From Candidatus Mcinerneyibacterium aminivorans (GTDB lineage Bacteria; Macinerneyibacteriota; Macinerneyibacteria; Macinerneyibacteriales; Macinerneyibacteriaceae), in NCBI GenBank assembly GCA_008086245.1, contig VSIX01000032.1, positions 105,547-169,546 on the forward strand: a stretch of 64,000 bases of DNA, read 5' to 3'. Shown one piece after another: positions 1-9,282 of this stretch. The notes beneath the pieces were generated by a model that saw only the letters and a list, made by a program, of their open reading frames with translations, was not told where the DNA came from and ran no database searches. A program made the position numbers and the translations under genes. Numbering within the stretch: the first letter of the stretch is position 1; each line of letters begins with the position of its first letter.

Positions 1-92
1 AAATTGAAAAAACAAATATACAGAAAGTTACTATCCTGAATAACAACAGTATTCAATTAAATATAACAGGAGTGGTGAAAATTTATGAATAA
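1..92 (+). CDS. C-terminal fragment, probable PilN-like pilus assembly protein (partial)
   Basis: The gene is cut by the left edge. One frame (codons from base 3) is open to a TAA at 90-92 and encodes about 29 residues ending in a beta-rich stretch (IQLNITGVVKIYE). It overlaps the next start by 8 bases, as in a tight operon. Its place directly before PilO-like, PilP-like and secretin genes fits PilN, whose C-terminal periplasmic ferredoxin-like domain is rich in short strands. The fragment is too short to prove the family; the assignment rests mainly on gene order. Confidence 0.5.
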   Translation, partial: IEKTNIQKVTILNNNSIQLNITGVVKIYE

Positions 93-546
93 AGTAATGG
101 TATTTTTTATTGTTGTTATGATAGTAATAAATTCATTTATACTGGATGGTATAAAAAAAGAAATTGTATCAAAAAAGAAAGAAATTGAGAAAATTGAAAA
201 AGAGATTTTTGAATATAATTATATAAAAGAAAATAAAATAATTAATGATATTTTATCTAAAAATAAAGTAGTTAGAAAATATACTTATGTAGAAGCTGCT
301 AAAGAAATATTAGGTTACTTTGATACAAACAATGTGGTAATTAGAAATGTTAATTTTAATAAAGAGGAGAAAAATCAGGTAAAAATAAATATGACCGTAG
401 TATCAGATTATAAAACTTTAAAAAATATATTAACACGAATTAAAAGAACAGAAGCATTAATAATAGTAAATTCTTTACAGATGAAAATATACCGCGGAAA
501 TAGATATTCCTGTGAAATAGTAATGAGAAGGGTATATAATGTATGA
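85..546 (+). CDS. PilO-like inner-membrane pilus alignment protein
   Basis: This is a 153-residue bitopic protein. One N-terminal membrane helix (about residues 4-21) is followed by a Lys/Glu-rich coiled coil (about 23-50) and a small alpha/beta domain, the layout of PilO in type IV pili and GspM in type II secretion. PilO forms a periplasmic dimer with PilN that links the inner-membrane platform to the secretin. Sequence conservation in this family is low, so architecture and the position before a PilP-like protein and a secretin carry the call. The ATG at 85 follows AGGAG at about 68-72. It is shorter than typical PilO (about 200 residues). Confidence 0.62.
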   Translation: MNKVMVFFIVVMIVINSFILDGIKKEIVSKKKEIEKIEKEIFEYNYIKENKIINDILSKNKVVRKYTYVEAAKEILGYFDTNNVVIRNVNFNKEEKNQVKINMTVVSDYKTLKNILTRIKRTEALIIVNSLQMKIYRGNRYSCEIVMRRVYNV

Positions 547-959
547 GAAATAAAATAATCTCTTTTATTTTAATAATTATTTTTGTCATTCTATTTTTTT
601 CAGGAATATTTCAGATGAAAGATATTGCTCTTTATGACCTTCATTCTAAAACCACAGTAAAAGATACTGAATTCGTTCAAAAAGTAAAAGATATATTAAA
701 AAAAATAAAATATAAGAGAGAAAAATTAAATAAGGATAAAAATGAAGTAGTTGCCAAAAAACAGAAACAGGATAGGTTTTATATAAGAATTTATTATATA
801 ATGACATCCCCCAAAAAGGAAGTAGGTATTTATTTTAATGGTAGAAGGTATCTATTAAAAGAAGGGGATACTGTTGGGAATAACCTTAAAATGGTAAAAA
901 TTCTTCCAAATAGTATCGAAGTAGAATATAATAATAAAACCTACTGGATATCTAAATAA
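543..959 (+). CDS. PilP/GspC-like secretin-coupling protein
   Basis: This 138-residue protein has one N-terminal membrane helix (about residues 5-24), a charged linker and a C-terminal beta domain (about 85-138). The pattern 'YFNGRRYLLKEGDTVGNNL ... VEYNNKTYWI' resembles the homology region of PilP and GspC: a strand, a Gly-Asp turn, then a strand that reads out a side-chain rule. In those families the domain binds the N0 domain of the secretin, and the secretin gene follows 12 bases downstream. It shares an ATGA overlap with the upstream PilO-like gene. PilP is normally a lipoprotein; here there is no lipobox, so it resembles GspC in its anchoring. Family is inferred, not proven. Confidence 0.55.
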   Translation: MRNKIISFILIIIFVILFFSGIFQMKDIALYDLHSKTTVKDTEFVQKVKDILKKIKYKREKLNKDKNEVVAKKQKQDRFYIRIYYIMTSPKKEVGIYFNGRRYLLKEGDTVGNNLKMVKILPNSIEVEYNNKTYWISK

Positions 960-971
960 TTAGGAGGCTTT

Positions 972-2261
972 ATGCAAATTAAATTTAAAAAGCTGTTTCT
1001 TTTTATGTTTTTTTTCATGTTTATTATTGGAATATATTCTCAAAAAGTATCTTTTAAGGCTGAAAATGCTCCCATGAGCATGGTTTTGAAGAGTATCTGC
1101 AAGCAGCACGATTTGAATCTGGTAATGGGTTCGAGTGTGGTTGATAAGAGAATTACAATTGATCTTGACAAGGTATCTCTTGATATAGCTCTTGATATGA
1201 TAGCTAAAGCTTCAGGGGTTGCATACGACAGACAGGATAATACAATTCTAGTAGATTCTCCCCAGCATTTAAAGAATGTTGTCAGCAAAAATTTTGAATT
1301 AATTAAACTAAATTATCTGGATGTAGAAGATTTAAAAGAGACCCTATCCGGGTTTAAAGATGTAGATATTAGTACAAACGAATCGGAGAATTCAATTGCA
1401 ATCTTTGCCCCTGTTAATCAATTATCTAAAATGAAAGAAATAATAAACAAACTGGATGTTCCTCCAAAACAGGTAATGATTGAAGTTAAATTAATTGAGA
1501 TAACAACAGACAAACTGGACAGTTTGGGTATAAACTGGGACCAATTAAATACAATGACTTTTGCATTTGCAGAAGGGGCAGCAGGCACTTCATCAGATGC
1601 AGATGCCTTACCGGATAATATGGGATATGTTGATATGGGTGAATTCCCCTCACTCTCAAGGCAGTTAAAAGGATTCAGATTGATTTTGGATTTAATTCTT
1701 GAAAATGGATATGGAAACATATTATCTAATACAAAGCTTATTGCTATGAATAATCATGAAGCATCAATACATGTAGGAGATATAATACCTTATGTTGTTA
1801 GAACCTATGATCAAGGAGAAACCAGAGAAAGAGTTGAAAAGGAAAAAGTAGGGATTAAATTAAACATTGTTCCCCAAATATCGGATAGCAATAAAATTAC
1901 AGTAAAGGTACAACCTGAGGTAAGTAACATACACGGTTGGAAGGGGCAAAATAGTGATATCCCATGGGTTAAAACAAGAAAAGCCGAAACTTTTGTAACA
2001 GTTGATAATGGTAAACCTATATTTATAGCTGGATTGAGAAATGAGGAAGAAACATACAACAAAAAGGGGATTTTTCCTCTTTCAAAAATTCCTCTTATCA
2101 AACATCTATTTACATATACAAAAAAAACAACTAAACAAACAGATTTGATAATACAGATTACTCCTTATATTGTGGGTACAGATGCAATGAAAGAAGCCAG
2201 TAATATAGATTTTAATGAGCTAAGAAAAAAATTAAAAGATAATGTAAAACCGAAAAAGTAA
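972..2261 (+). CDS. pilQ: Secretin, PilQ/GspD family (short form)
   Basis: The product is an outer-membrane secretin of 429 residues. A signal peptide (about 1-23) precedes an N0/STN domain (about 26-97, with RITIDLDKVSLDIALDMIAK), one N1-type KH-like domain (about 107-170) and the secretin core (about 170-415). The core shows PPKQVMIEVKLIEI, the ILSNTKLIAMNNHEASIHVG strand pair, and a C-terminal TDLIIQITPYIV. The usual VPxLGDIPxLGxLF motif is present as FPLSKIPLIKHLF. It is shorter than most PilQ proteins because it has no AMIN domains and only one N1 repeat. A TAGGAGG box sits just before the ATG. With the upstream PilN/O/P-like genes it forms the periplasm-spanning pilus or secretion channel. 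Confidence 0.93.
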   Translation: MQIKFKKLFLFMFFFMFIIGIYSQKVSFKAENAPMSMVLKSICKQHDLNLVMGSSVVDKRITIDLDKVSLDIALDMIAKASGVAYDRQDNTILVDSPQHLKNVVSKNFELIKLNYLDVEDLKETLSGFKDVDISTNESENSIAIFAPVNQLSKMKEIINKLDVPPKQVMIEVKLIEITTDKLDSLGINWDQLNTMTFAFAEGAAGTSSDADALPDNMGYVDMGEFPSLSRQLKGFRLILDLILENGYGNILSNTKLIAMNNHEASIHVGDIIPYVVRTYDQGETRERVEKEKVGIKLNIVPQISDSNKITVKVQPEVSNIHGWKGQNSDIPWVKTRKAETFVTVDNGKPIFIAGLRNEEETYNKKGIFPLSKIPLIKHLFTYTKKTTKQTDLIIQITPYIVGTDAMKEASNIDFNELRKKLKDNVKPKK

Positions 2262-2263
2262 TA

Positions 2264-3742
2264 ATGTTTTTAAGGATGCAAAAACAGCTTAAAAAAAGAA
2301 AGTTCCTCTTTTTCCCTTTATATTTGGTTTTAGGTTTTTTTGCTTTTGCGCCATATATCTCTTCTGTAGTATCATTCTTTATTTTTATTCCATTTTTTTA
2401 TTATTTGTTTCAGGAGAGCAAGTTGAAAAATGTTGTAAAAGTTTCTATTTATTCCGGATTTGGGTTTTTCCTGATTAATTCCTTCTGGATTTATAGATTT
2501 ACTATAACTGGAATATTTCTACTGGCCCTGTATTTAATGCTTTACTGGGTTTTATCGGGTTTGTTTTTCTACTATTTTAAGGATAAAAAATATTTTTTCT
2601 TTTATTTCCCTTTATTTTGGACAATACTGGAGATTATAAGGGGAATGACAAGGTTTGGATTTAGCTGGTCCGAGATCGGATATTCCGTTTCTCAATTTCT
2701 ATTTTTTTCAAATATTGCATATATCGGAGGAGTTCATCTCTTAACTTATCTGCTGGTTTTAATAAATCTATTAATTGCTTACTACTTTTTTATAAATAAA
2801 AAAATCTATTTGAAAAAAACTTTTATAATCTTTTTTATTTCTTTAGCTCTTGGAATTACCATATATTTTGTGAAAAAAAGTAAAACCTCAAATGATATTA
2901 AAGTGAGTGTAATCCAGCCTTCAATTGATCTTTTTGCCAAATGGGATAATGATTTTATTAATACCGTTATGGATAAATATTATAAACTTGCTATGAGAGT
3001 TGAAAAGGATTCAAATCTTGTAATATGGCCTGAAACAGCTTTTGTTAATGGACTGCTTAATTACAGGGTAGATAGAAATACAATGAAAAAGATACTTATG
3101 AATCAGAAATCCGATGCTAAACATCTGGTAGGTACGACGCTATATAAAGGTAATAAAAATTATAATTCTCTTTTTTTAATAGATGAGGAGGGGAATTATG
3201 ATTATTATTCAAAGAAGATGCTTGTACCATTTGCTGAATTTTTACCATTTGAGAAATATACTAAATTTCTTATGGATATTTATCCCATACAGTATCTTTT
3301 GTCAAGAGGAGAAAATTATAAAGTATTTAAAATGGGCAACATAAAATTTTCTGGTTTAATATGTTTTGAATCTATTTTCCCGCATTTTTTGCATAATTTT
3401 ATAAAAAAAGGTGCCAAATTTGTTGTTGTTAGTACAAACGATGGCTGGTATATCGATACACTGGCTCCATTTCAGCATCTACAATTTGCAAGAATGCGTG
3501 CAATAGAACAAAATAGATATTTTGTTCAGTGTGCCAATAGTGGAATATCTGCATTTATCGATAATAAAGGAAGAATATATAAAAAGTTAGGGGAAAATAA
3601 AGCAGCTATTATAGAGGACAAAGTGTTTTTAATAGAAAAGAAAAGCATTTATTATTTCCTAAAAGATTACTACTGGATATTTTTTATATTGATGTCAATT
3701 ATTCTCTTTCTCAAAGAAAGTAGAATAAAAAGAAAGGAATGA
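2264..3742 (+). CDS. lnt: Apolipoprotein N-acyltransferase
   Basis: Lnt adds the third acyl chain to the N-terminal cysteine of lipoproteins in the inner membrane, a step typical of diderms. The 492-residue protein has an N-terminal block of about six membrane helices, a nitrilase domain (about 215-465) and a final helix. The catalytic triad can be placed: E257 in VIWPETAF, K317 in YSKKMLVPFAEFLPFE, and C367 in GLICFES. It starts three bases after the secretin stop; a second ATG at 2276 is possible. The window also has lspA (18.8 kb) and several lipobox proteins that would be its substrates. It overlaps or abuts the 2-oxoacid oxidoreductase gene, so the two may be cotranscribed although functionally unrelated. 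Confidence 0.95.
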   Translation: MFLRMQKQLKKRKFLFFPLYLVLGFFAFAPYISSVVSFFIFIPFFYYLFQESKLKNVVKVSIYSGFGFFLINSFWIYRFTITGIFLLALYLMLYWVLSGLFFYYFKDKKYFFFYFPLFWTILEIIRGMTRFGFSWSEIGYSVSQFLFFSNIAYIGGVHLLTYLLVLINLLIAYYFFINKKIYLKKTFIIFFISLALGITIYFVKKSKTSNDIKVSVIQPSIDLFAKWDNDFINTVMDKYYKLAMRVEKDSNLVIWPETAFVNGLLNYRVDRNTMKKILMNQKSDAKHLVGTTLYKGNKNYNSLFLIDEEGNYDYYSKKMLVPFAEFLPFEKYTKFLMDIYPIQYLLSRGENYKVFKMGNIKFSGLICFESIFPHFLHNFIKKGAKFVVVSTNDGWYIDTLAPFQHLQFARMRAIEQNRYFVQCANSGISAFIDNKGRIYKKLGENKAAIIEDKVFLIEKKSIYYFLKDYYWIFFILMSIILFLKESRIKRKE

Positions 3743-3744
3743 AT

Positions 3745-5451
3745 ATGGCAAATGATTTTTCTATTGTATTAGCCGGTGCTGCAGGCCAGGGGATTCAGGT
3801 TGTAGAAAATCTTGCGGTTAATATTTTTAAAAAATCGGGATTTAATGTTTTTGCGGTAAAAAAATATATGTCCAGGGTTAGAGGAGGGAATAATTCTACA
3901 GAAATTAGAATATCGGATGAAAAAGTTAGAGCTTATTTGGATAGGATTGATATTTTCATTCCTTTTAGTAAAAAAGCATTATTTGCAGCGAAAACTAGAA
4001 TATCGGAAAAAACCTTGATTATACTGGACGAAAAAATTGTGAAAGAAATTGGTAAGTTTAATGATGGCGAGAATATTATAAAATTACCGATTTCAGAAAG
4101 CGCAGAAGATATTAAAGAGAAAATTTTAATTAATACGATATCTACTGGAATTCTCAGTGCTATATTAGGATTAGATAAAAAAACAGGCAAAAAAGAAATA
4201 GAAAAATATTTTGAAAAAAAAGGGGAGAAAATAGTTGCCATAAATCTCAAGGCATTTAATGCCGGATATGAATTAATAGATGGGTTTCATGAAAAAACCT
4301 TTAAAAGATTTAGAATCAATAGAAATGAAAAAAGAGATAAAGAAATATTAATAAATGGAAGTGAAGCAATTACCTATGGAGGACTTGCTGCAGGATGTAA
4401 TTTCGTCAGTGCTTATCCTATGTCTCCATCTACCGATGTCCTTCAAATTTTCTCTAAAAATGCCAAAGAGTTTGGTGTTGTAGTAGAACAAATCGAGGAT
4501 GAGATTAGTGCAGTTAATATGTCCATTGGTGCATGGTATGCCGGTGCCCGTGCCATGGTTACAACTTCCGGCGGTGGATTTGCATTAATGTCTGAAGGTT
4601 TAAGCCTGTCCGGTATGATAGAAAGCCCTCTTGTGATTCATAATAGTCAAAGACCAGCCCCGGCGACAGGATTACCTACAAGAACAGCTCAGGAGGATTT
4701 AAATCTTGTCATCCACTCAGGTCACGGAGAATTTCCTCGAATTGTATTTGCACCGGGTACACTTGAAGAGGGATTTTATCTTTCACAAATAGCGTTTAAT
4801 TATGCCGATAAATTTCAGGTGCCGGTTATAATTTTAACCGATCAATATTATGTAAGCAGTTACTATAATTTTTCGATTCCGGATTTGAATAAAATAGATA
4901 ATGAAAAATCATTTATTAAAACTGAAAAGAATTATAAAAGACATAAATTGACAGAAAATGGTATTTCCCCGCGGGGAATCCCGGGATTTGGGGAAGGATT
5001 GGTTAGAACAACTGGAAATGAACATTTAGAAAATGGTATGATCACAGAAGAAAAAGAGATTAGAAATAAGATGCAGGATAAAAGGAACAGAAAAAGACAA
5101 ACGATTCTCGAAAACTTCATTGAACCAAATTTTGTAGGACTCGAGGATTATAATAATTTAATTGTTTGCTGGGGATCCACATTTTTAATTATAAAAGAGG
5201 CAGTTCAAAATATGAATCAAAAAGATACTTCCATTCTTCATTTTAAACAGGTCTATCCATTAAGTGATTCCGTAAAAAAATATTTTGACAAAGCTAATAA
5301 GACTATTGTTGTGGAAAACAATTCAACGGGGCAATTTAAAAGATTGCTTAAAGCTGAATTAAATATAAATTGTGATGAATCGATATTAAAATATGATGGC
5401 CGTAGTTTTTCTGTAGAGAATTTAACCAAAAAACTCCAAAAAAGAATTTGA
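3745..5451 (+). CDS. 2-oxoacid:ferredoxin oxidoreductase, fused gamma-alpha subunit
   Basis: This subunit pairs with the next gene to oxidise a 2-oxoacid and CoA to acyl-CoA and CO2, passing electrons to ferredoxin. Residues 1-190 form the gamma domain (AGAAGQGIQ near the start, then [12 protein letters not shown]). From about residue 200 comes the alpha domain ([43 protein letters not shown]), followed by the C-terminal transketolase-like domain. The fused order matches KorA/VorB-type proteins. I chose the ATG at 3745 because AAAGGA (about 3732-3738) abuts the ATG at 3739, leaving no spacing; starting at 3739 would overlap lnt by 4 bases. The substrate (2-oxoglutarate, branched-chain or other oxoacid) cannot be told from sequence. 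No ferredoxin-type delta subunit is encoded nearby. Confidence 0.9.
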   Translation: MANDFSIVLAGAAGQGIQVVENLAVNIFKKSGFNVFAVKKYMSRVRGGNNSTEIRISDEKVRAYLDRIDIFIPFSKKALFAAKTRISEKTLIILDEKIVKEIGKFNDGENIIKLPISESAEDIKEKILINTISTGILSAILGLDKKTGKKEIEKYFEKKGEKIVAINLKAFNAGYELIDGFHEKTFKRFRINRNEKRDKEILINGSEAITYGGLAAGCNFVSAYPMSPSTDVLQIFSKNAKEFGVVVEQIEDEISAVNMSIGAWYAGARAMVTTSGGGFALMSEGLSLSGMIESPLVIHNSQRPAPATGLPTRTAQEDLNLVIHSGHGEFPRIVFAPGTLEEGFYLSQIAFNYADKFQVPVIILTDQYYVSSYYNFSIPDLNKIDNEKSFIKTEKNYKRHKLTENGISPRGIPGFGEGLVRTTGNEHLENGMITEEKEIRNKMQDKRNRKRQTILENFIEPNFVGLEDYNNLIVCWGSTFLIIKEAVQNMNQKDTSILHFKQVYPLSDSVKKYFDKANKTIVVENNSTGQFKRLLKAELNINCDESILKYDGRSFSVENLTKKLQKRI

Positions 5452-5462
5452 AAGGGGTTTAT

Positions 5463-6311
5463 ATGAAGTTCAAAAAAGAAAATAAAGATATACACTGGTG
5501 TCCAGGGTGCGGGAATTATGGAATTCTTGATATATTAAATGAGGTTCTGGAGGATTTAAATTTAAATCCCTCTAATACTGTAATGATTTCTGGCATAGGG
5601 CAGGCCGGGAAAACCCCTCATTTTATAAATCTTAACTGCATACATTCACTTCATGGAAGAGCTCTCCCGATAGCTACAGGGGTAAAAGCTGCAAATAAGA
5701 ATCTTACAGTTTTAGCTGAAGGGGGAGATGGTGACATGTATGGTGAAGGGGGAAATCACTTTATGCACGCTATCAGAAGAAATCCAAATATAACTAATAT
5801 AGTACATAATAATATGGTATATGGTCTCACAAAAGGACAGGCATCACCTACAAGTCCAGAAGGATTTCAATCAAAAGTTCAGGTAAGTGGTGTTTTTGAA
5901 AAACCATTTAATCCGTTGGCTGTAGCGATCTCACTTGATGCTTCATTTGTGGCAAGAGCTTTTGTAGGAAATAAAGAACATACCAAAAAAATATTAAAAG
6001 ATGCCATCAAACATAAAGGATATGCATTGGTGGATTTGTTTCAACCCTGTGTTGTTTTTAACAAAATAAATACATATAAATGGTTTGAGGAAAATACTTA
6101 TTATCTTGAAAACCATAATCCTAATGATAAAATTGAAGCAATAAAAGCTGCATTTGATAATAGCAAACTGGGGCTGGGAATTTTTTATAAGAACAAGGAT
6201 AAACCGGTATTTGAGGATAAATGTGATGGATATTTCAACTATGAAACTCCACTATATGAAAGGAAACCGGACAAAGAAAAACTGGAAAAATTGCTAAAAA
6301 GCAAGGCGTGA
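5463..6311 (+). CDS. 2-oxoacid:ferredoxin oxidoreductase, beta (TPP-binding) subunit
   Basis: This is the catalytic thiamine diphosphate subunit, about 282 residues. CPGCGNYG near residue 13 and [17 protein letters not shown] match the family. [13 protein letters not shown] (about 86-98), followed by the [16 protein letters not shown] segment, is the Mg-TPP motif. It has the length of KorB/VorA proteins and lacks an 8Fe ferredoxin domain, so electrons would leave through a cluster bound here and a separate ferredoxin. An open frame extends back to a TTG at 5448, but the ATG at 5463 follows AAAGGGG with proper spacing. It is directly downstream of the gamma-alpha subunit and 4 bases before pyrC, so one transcript likely covers both functions. 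Confidence 0.92.
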   Translation: MKFKKENKDIHWCPGCGNYGILDILNEVLEDLNLNPSNTVMISGIGQAGKTPHFINLNCIHSLHGRALPIATGVKAANKNLTVLAEGGDGDMYGEGGNHFMHAIRRNPNITNIVHNNMVYGLTKGQASPTSPEGFQSKVQVSGVFEKPFNPLAVAISLDASFVARAFVGNKEHTKKILKDAIKHKGYALVDLFQPCVVFNKINTYKWFEENTYYLENHNPNDKIEAIKAAFDNSKLGLGIFYKNKDKPVFEDKCDGYFNYETPLYERKPDKEKLEKLLKSKA

Positions 6312-6315
6312 TTAT

Positions 6316-7614
6316 ATGAAATATCTTCTAAAAAAAGCCAAAATAGTCAATTATGATAAAAAGCCCTACAAGGGGGATATATTAATTGAAGGAAATGAAA
6401 TAAAAAAAGTAGGTAATTTAAATGAAGAAATAATAAAACCTAATACTGTAATCGATTTGGAAGGATTGCATGTATTTCCGGGTATAATTGATATGCATTC
6501 TCATTTAAGAGAACCAGGAGGTTATATTGACATTAATATCAAAACACAAACTGAAGCAGCTGTTAAATCAGGCATAACTACTGTTGTTGCAATGCCTAAT
6601 ACTAATCCAGTTTGTGATAAGCTTGATATCTATGATAGAATAAAACAAATCATTAAAAAGAAAGCTGCTTGTGATGTAATTCAGGTAATGGCAGGTACCA
6701 TGGATATTGAAGGTGAAATAATAACAGAATTTGATTCTGCTGGGACTGTAAAAGCGGTTTCCGATGACGGGAGAAGTGTTGAAAACAGCAGAATTCTTTT
6801 GAATGTGTTAAAAAAGGTTAAGAAAAAAAATATTGTTTATTTAAGCCATGCTGAAGATGATAATTTAAGAAAAGATGGGGTAATTAACAGCGGCAAGAAA
6901 TCAAACAAGTTTGATCTTAAGCCGATTTACAATGAAGTTGAAGACATAAGAACATACAGGGATTTATCTTTAGCGTCTATAGCCGGTTCTAGAATTCATT
7001 TTTGTCACCTTTCAACTGAAGAGTCTTTAAATTTAGTAAAAAGATTTAAAGAAAGAAATGTGAATGTAACATGTGAAGTTACTCCACATCATTTATTTTT
7101 ATCCGAGAGCGATATTAAAGAAAATATCGGTATTTATAAAATGAACCCACCATTGCGGAGTGATAAAGATCGTCAGGCATTAATCAAGGGTATAAAAGAG
7201 GGAAGTATTGATGCAATTGCTACCGACCATGCTCCCCATCCAATGAAAAATAAATTGAAAGATTTCAATGAATCTAGTTTTGGAATAATAGGATTTGAAA
7301 CCCTTATTCCCCTTGCTATTGAAAAGCTTTATTATAAAGAAGATATTCCATTACAGAGATTGGCCGAGCTTCTTTCCTATAATCCCTCAAAAATACTTAA
7401 TTTGGATAGACGGGGTAGAATAGAAAAAAATGCATTGGCTTACCTAACGGTGGTGGATATAAATGACAAAATAGAGATAAATAAAAGTTTTATTAAATCA
7501 AAAACATATAATACACCATTTTTAAACAGTAAATTAAGAGGTAAACCTTTATTTACGGTCATAAATGGAAAGATTTTTGATATAGAAAAGGATAGTTGGT
7601 ATGAAAATAAATGA
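6316..7614 (+). CDS. pyrC: Dihydroorotase (class I)
   Basis: PyrC closes carbamoyl aspartate to dihydroorotate, the third step of pyrimidine synthesis. The 432-residue protein is an amidohydrolase barrel: the metal-binding HSH is at H61/H63 in DMHSHLREPG, with further motifs AMPNTNPV, LSHAEDD, CEVTPHHLFLSESDI and the catalytic D304 in ATDHAPHP. The length and the HLREPG signature fit the class I (Bacillus/Aquifex-like) enzyme rather than the short E. coli type. It begins 4 bases after the oxidoreductase beta gene and overlaps pyrK by 14 bases, starting the run pyrC-pyrK-pyrD-pyrF. pyrB and pyrI lie 11 kb downstream. No carA/carB or pyrE is in the window. Confidence 0.96.
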   Translation: MKYLLKKAKIVNYDKKPYKGDILIEGNEIKKVGNLNEEIIKPNTVIDLEGLHVFPGIIDMHSHLREPGGYIDINIKTQTEAAVKSGITTVVAMPNTNPVCDKLDIYDRIKQIIKKKAACDVIQVMAGTMDIEGEIITEFDSAGTVKAVSDDGRSVENSRILLNVLKKVKKKNIVYLSHAEDDNLRKDGVINSGKKSNKFDLKPIYNEVEDIRTYRDLSLASIAGSRIHFCHLSTEESLNLVKRFKERNVNVTCEVTPHHLFLSESDIKENIGIYKMNPPLRSDKDRQALIKGIKEGSIDAIATDHAPHPMKNKLKDFNESSFGIIGFETLIPLAIEKLYYKEDIPLQRLAELLSYNPSKILNLDRRGRIEKNALAYLTVVDINDKIEINKSFIKSKTYNTPFLNSKLRGKPLFTVINGKIFDIEKDSWYENK

Positions 7615-8359
7615 TGTAAAAATTTTAAAAAATAGGAAAATAGCAAAAGATATATACAAGATGGTCGTTTATTCACCTGCAATGGCAAAAGAAACAAAAC
7701 CCGGGCAGTTTTATGAAATTAAGGTTTCTGATACTTATGATCCAATTTTAAGAAGACCTATCAGCATCGGGTTGGTTGAAAAAGATCTTCTGATATTTTA
7801 TTACAAAGTTGTTGGTAAAGGGACCGGCTTGATGTCCAAGTTTGAAAAAGATGAGTTTATAAATATTCTGGGACCTCTTGGAGAAACTTTTCCAATAAAT
7901 AAAGATAAAAATGCATTAATTATTGGAGGGGGAATAGGGATAGCACCTTTAATTTATTTAAGTGAATATTTGAAATTAAATAATAATAGGGTGAAATTTT
8001 TAGCTGGATTTCATTCACAAAAAGATATTTATATTGAGGACCTTTACAGTATTCTTACCCCAGGAGATATTAAAGTATTTACCGATAATGGAAGTACTGG
8101 GATGAAGGGTTTTCCAACTGATAATTTAGAGGAAATAATTGGTGATTATGATATTGTATATACTTGTGGCCCGGAAATAATGATGAAAAGAGCAAATAAA
8201 ATTGCTACCGAAAGAAACATTCCAATATTTCATTCTCTAGAAGAAATTATGGGCTGCGGTGTGGGGGTTTGTATGGGTTGTGCAGTTGATACTGTTGATG
8301 GATACAAGCTTGTTTGTAAGGATGGTCCTGTATTCAACGGAAGGAATTTAAAATGGTAG
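7601..8359 (+). CDS. pyrK: Dihydroorotate dehydrogenase B, electron-transfer subunit
   Basis: PyrK shuttles electrons from PyrD through FAD and a 2Fe-2S cluster to NAD. The 252-residue protein has a ferredoxin-reductase-like FAD domain with RRPISIG, an NAD-binding segment GGGIGIAPLIYL, and C-terminal cluster ligands C219, C224, C227 and C239 in the C-x4-C-x2-C-x11-C spacing typical of PyrK. Its start overlaps the end of pyrC by 14 bases, and its end overlaps pyrD by 7, which suggests coupled translation and equal subunit amounts. The presence of PyrK means the dehydrogenase is the NAD-linked type 1B form, which needs neither quinone nor oxygen. Confidence 0.95.
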   Translation: MKINDVKILKNRKIAKDIYKMVVYSPAMAKETKPGQFYEIKVSDTYDPILRRPISIGLVEKDLLIFYYKVVGKGTGLMSKFEKDEFINILGPLGETFPINKDKNALIIGGGIGIAPLIYLSEYLKLNNNRVKFLAGFHSQKDIYIEDLYSILTPGDIKVFTDNGSTGMKGFPTDNLEEIIGDYDIVYTCGPEIMMKRANKIATERNIPIFHSLEEIMGCGVGVCMGCAVDTVDGYKLVCKDGPVFNGRNLKW

Positions 8360-9282
8360 ACCTTTCAGTTAAAATAAAGAATTATAAATTTAAAAATCCC
8401 GTAATGACGGGTTCTGGAACTTATGGATATGGAGATGAGTTTGAGGAATTATATGATCCTTCTTTGCTTGGAGCAGTTCTGAGTAAAGGATTGACAATGA
8501 GAGAAAGAGGAGGGAATCCTCCTCCTAGAATCCATGAAACACCGGCCGGTATTCTTAATAGCATTGGGCTGGCTAATATGGGGATTGATAGGTTTGTTAA
8601 TGATAAATGTTTTAATTTGGCTAAAAAAAATATCGATGTTATAGCAAATATTTCTGGAAAATCAATAGATGAGTTTGGAAAAATGGCCGAAAAATGCAAC
8701 AAAACTGATGCAATCAAGGCTGTAGAGGTTAATGTTTCCTGTCCTAATGTGAAGGAGGGGGGGATGGCTTTTGGTGTTGATACCGAAAATATTTATAAAA
8801 TTACTAGTTTGGTAAAAAACACTACTGATAAACCGGTAATTGTTAAACTTTCTCCGAATGTAACTGATATTACAGAAATGGCTCAGGCTGCAGTTGAGGG
8901 AAAAGCAGATGCCTTAACATTAATTAATACACTTTTGGGAATGGCTATAGATATAAAAAAAGAAAAACCTGTAATGTATAATAAAGTAGCAGGACTATCA
9001 GGGCCTGCTATAAAACCTGTAGGACTTAGAATGGTTTATCAGGTAAAAGAAAAATTTCCGGATATTAAAATTATTGGCTCGGGTGGGATTTCCTGCTGGC
9101 AGGATGCAGTTGAATATTTTATGGCGGGAGCCAGTGCCGTTCAGATAGGCACAGCGTTATTTAATGATCCTATGCTCCCTGTTAATATAATAGAGGATTT
9201 AAGAAACTATCTTATGAAAAAAAATGTTGAAAAGATTGATGAAATTATTGGAATTGCAATAAAAAAGGAGGAGTGTAAATGA
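8353..9282 (+). CDS. pyrD: Dihydroorotate dehydrogenase, type 1B catalytic subunit
   Basis: This FMN enzyme oxidises dihydroorotate to orotate. It is 309 residues long, the class 1 length, without the N-terminal membrane helix of class 2. The N-terminal MTGSGTYGYGDEFEELYD, the ETPAGILNSIGLANMG segment and the catalytic cysteine C130 in VNVSCPNVKEGG (class 1; class 2 has Ser) are clear. IGSGGISCWQDAVEYFMAGA forms the FMN phosphate site. It overlaps pyrK by 7 bases and pyrF by 4, so the PyrD2-PyrK2 complex would be made from one message. Confidence 0.96.
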   Translation: MVDLSVKIKNYKFKNPVMTGSGTYGYGDEFEELYDPSLLGAVLSKGLTMRERGGNPPPRIHETPAGILNSIGLANMGIDRFVNDKCFNLAKKNIDVIANISGKSIDEFGKMAEKCNKTDAIKAVEVNVSCPNVKEGGMAFGVDTENIYKITSLVKNTTDKPVIVKLSPNVTDITEMAQAAVEGKADALTLINTLLGMAIDIKKEKPVMYNKVAGLSGPAIKPVGLRMVYQVKEKFPDIKIIGSGGISCWQDAVEYFMAGASAVQIGTALFNDPMLPVNIIEDLRNYLMKKNVEKIDEIIGIAIKKEECK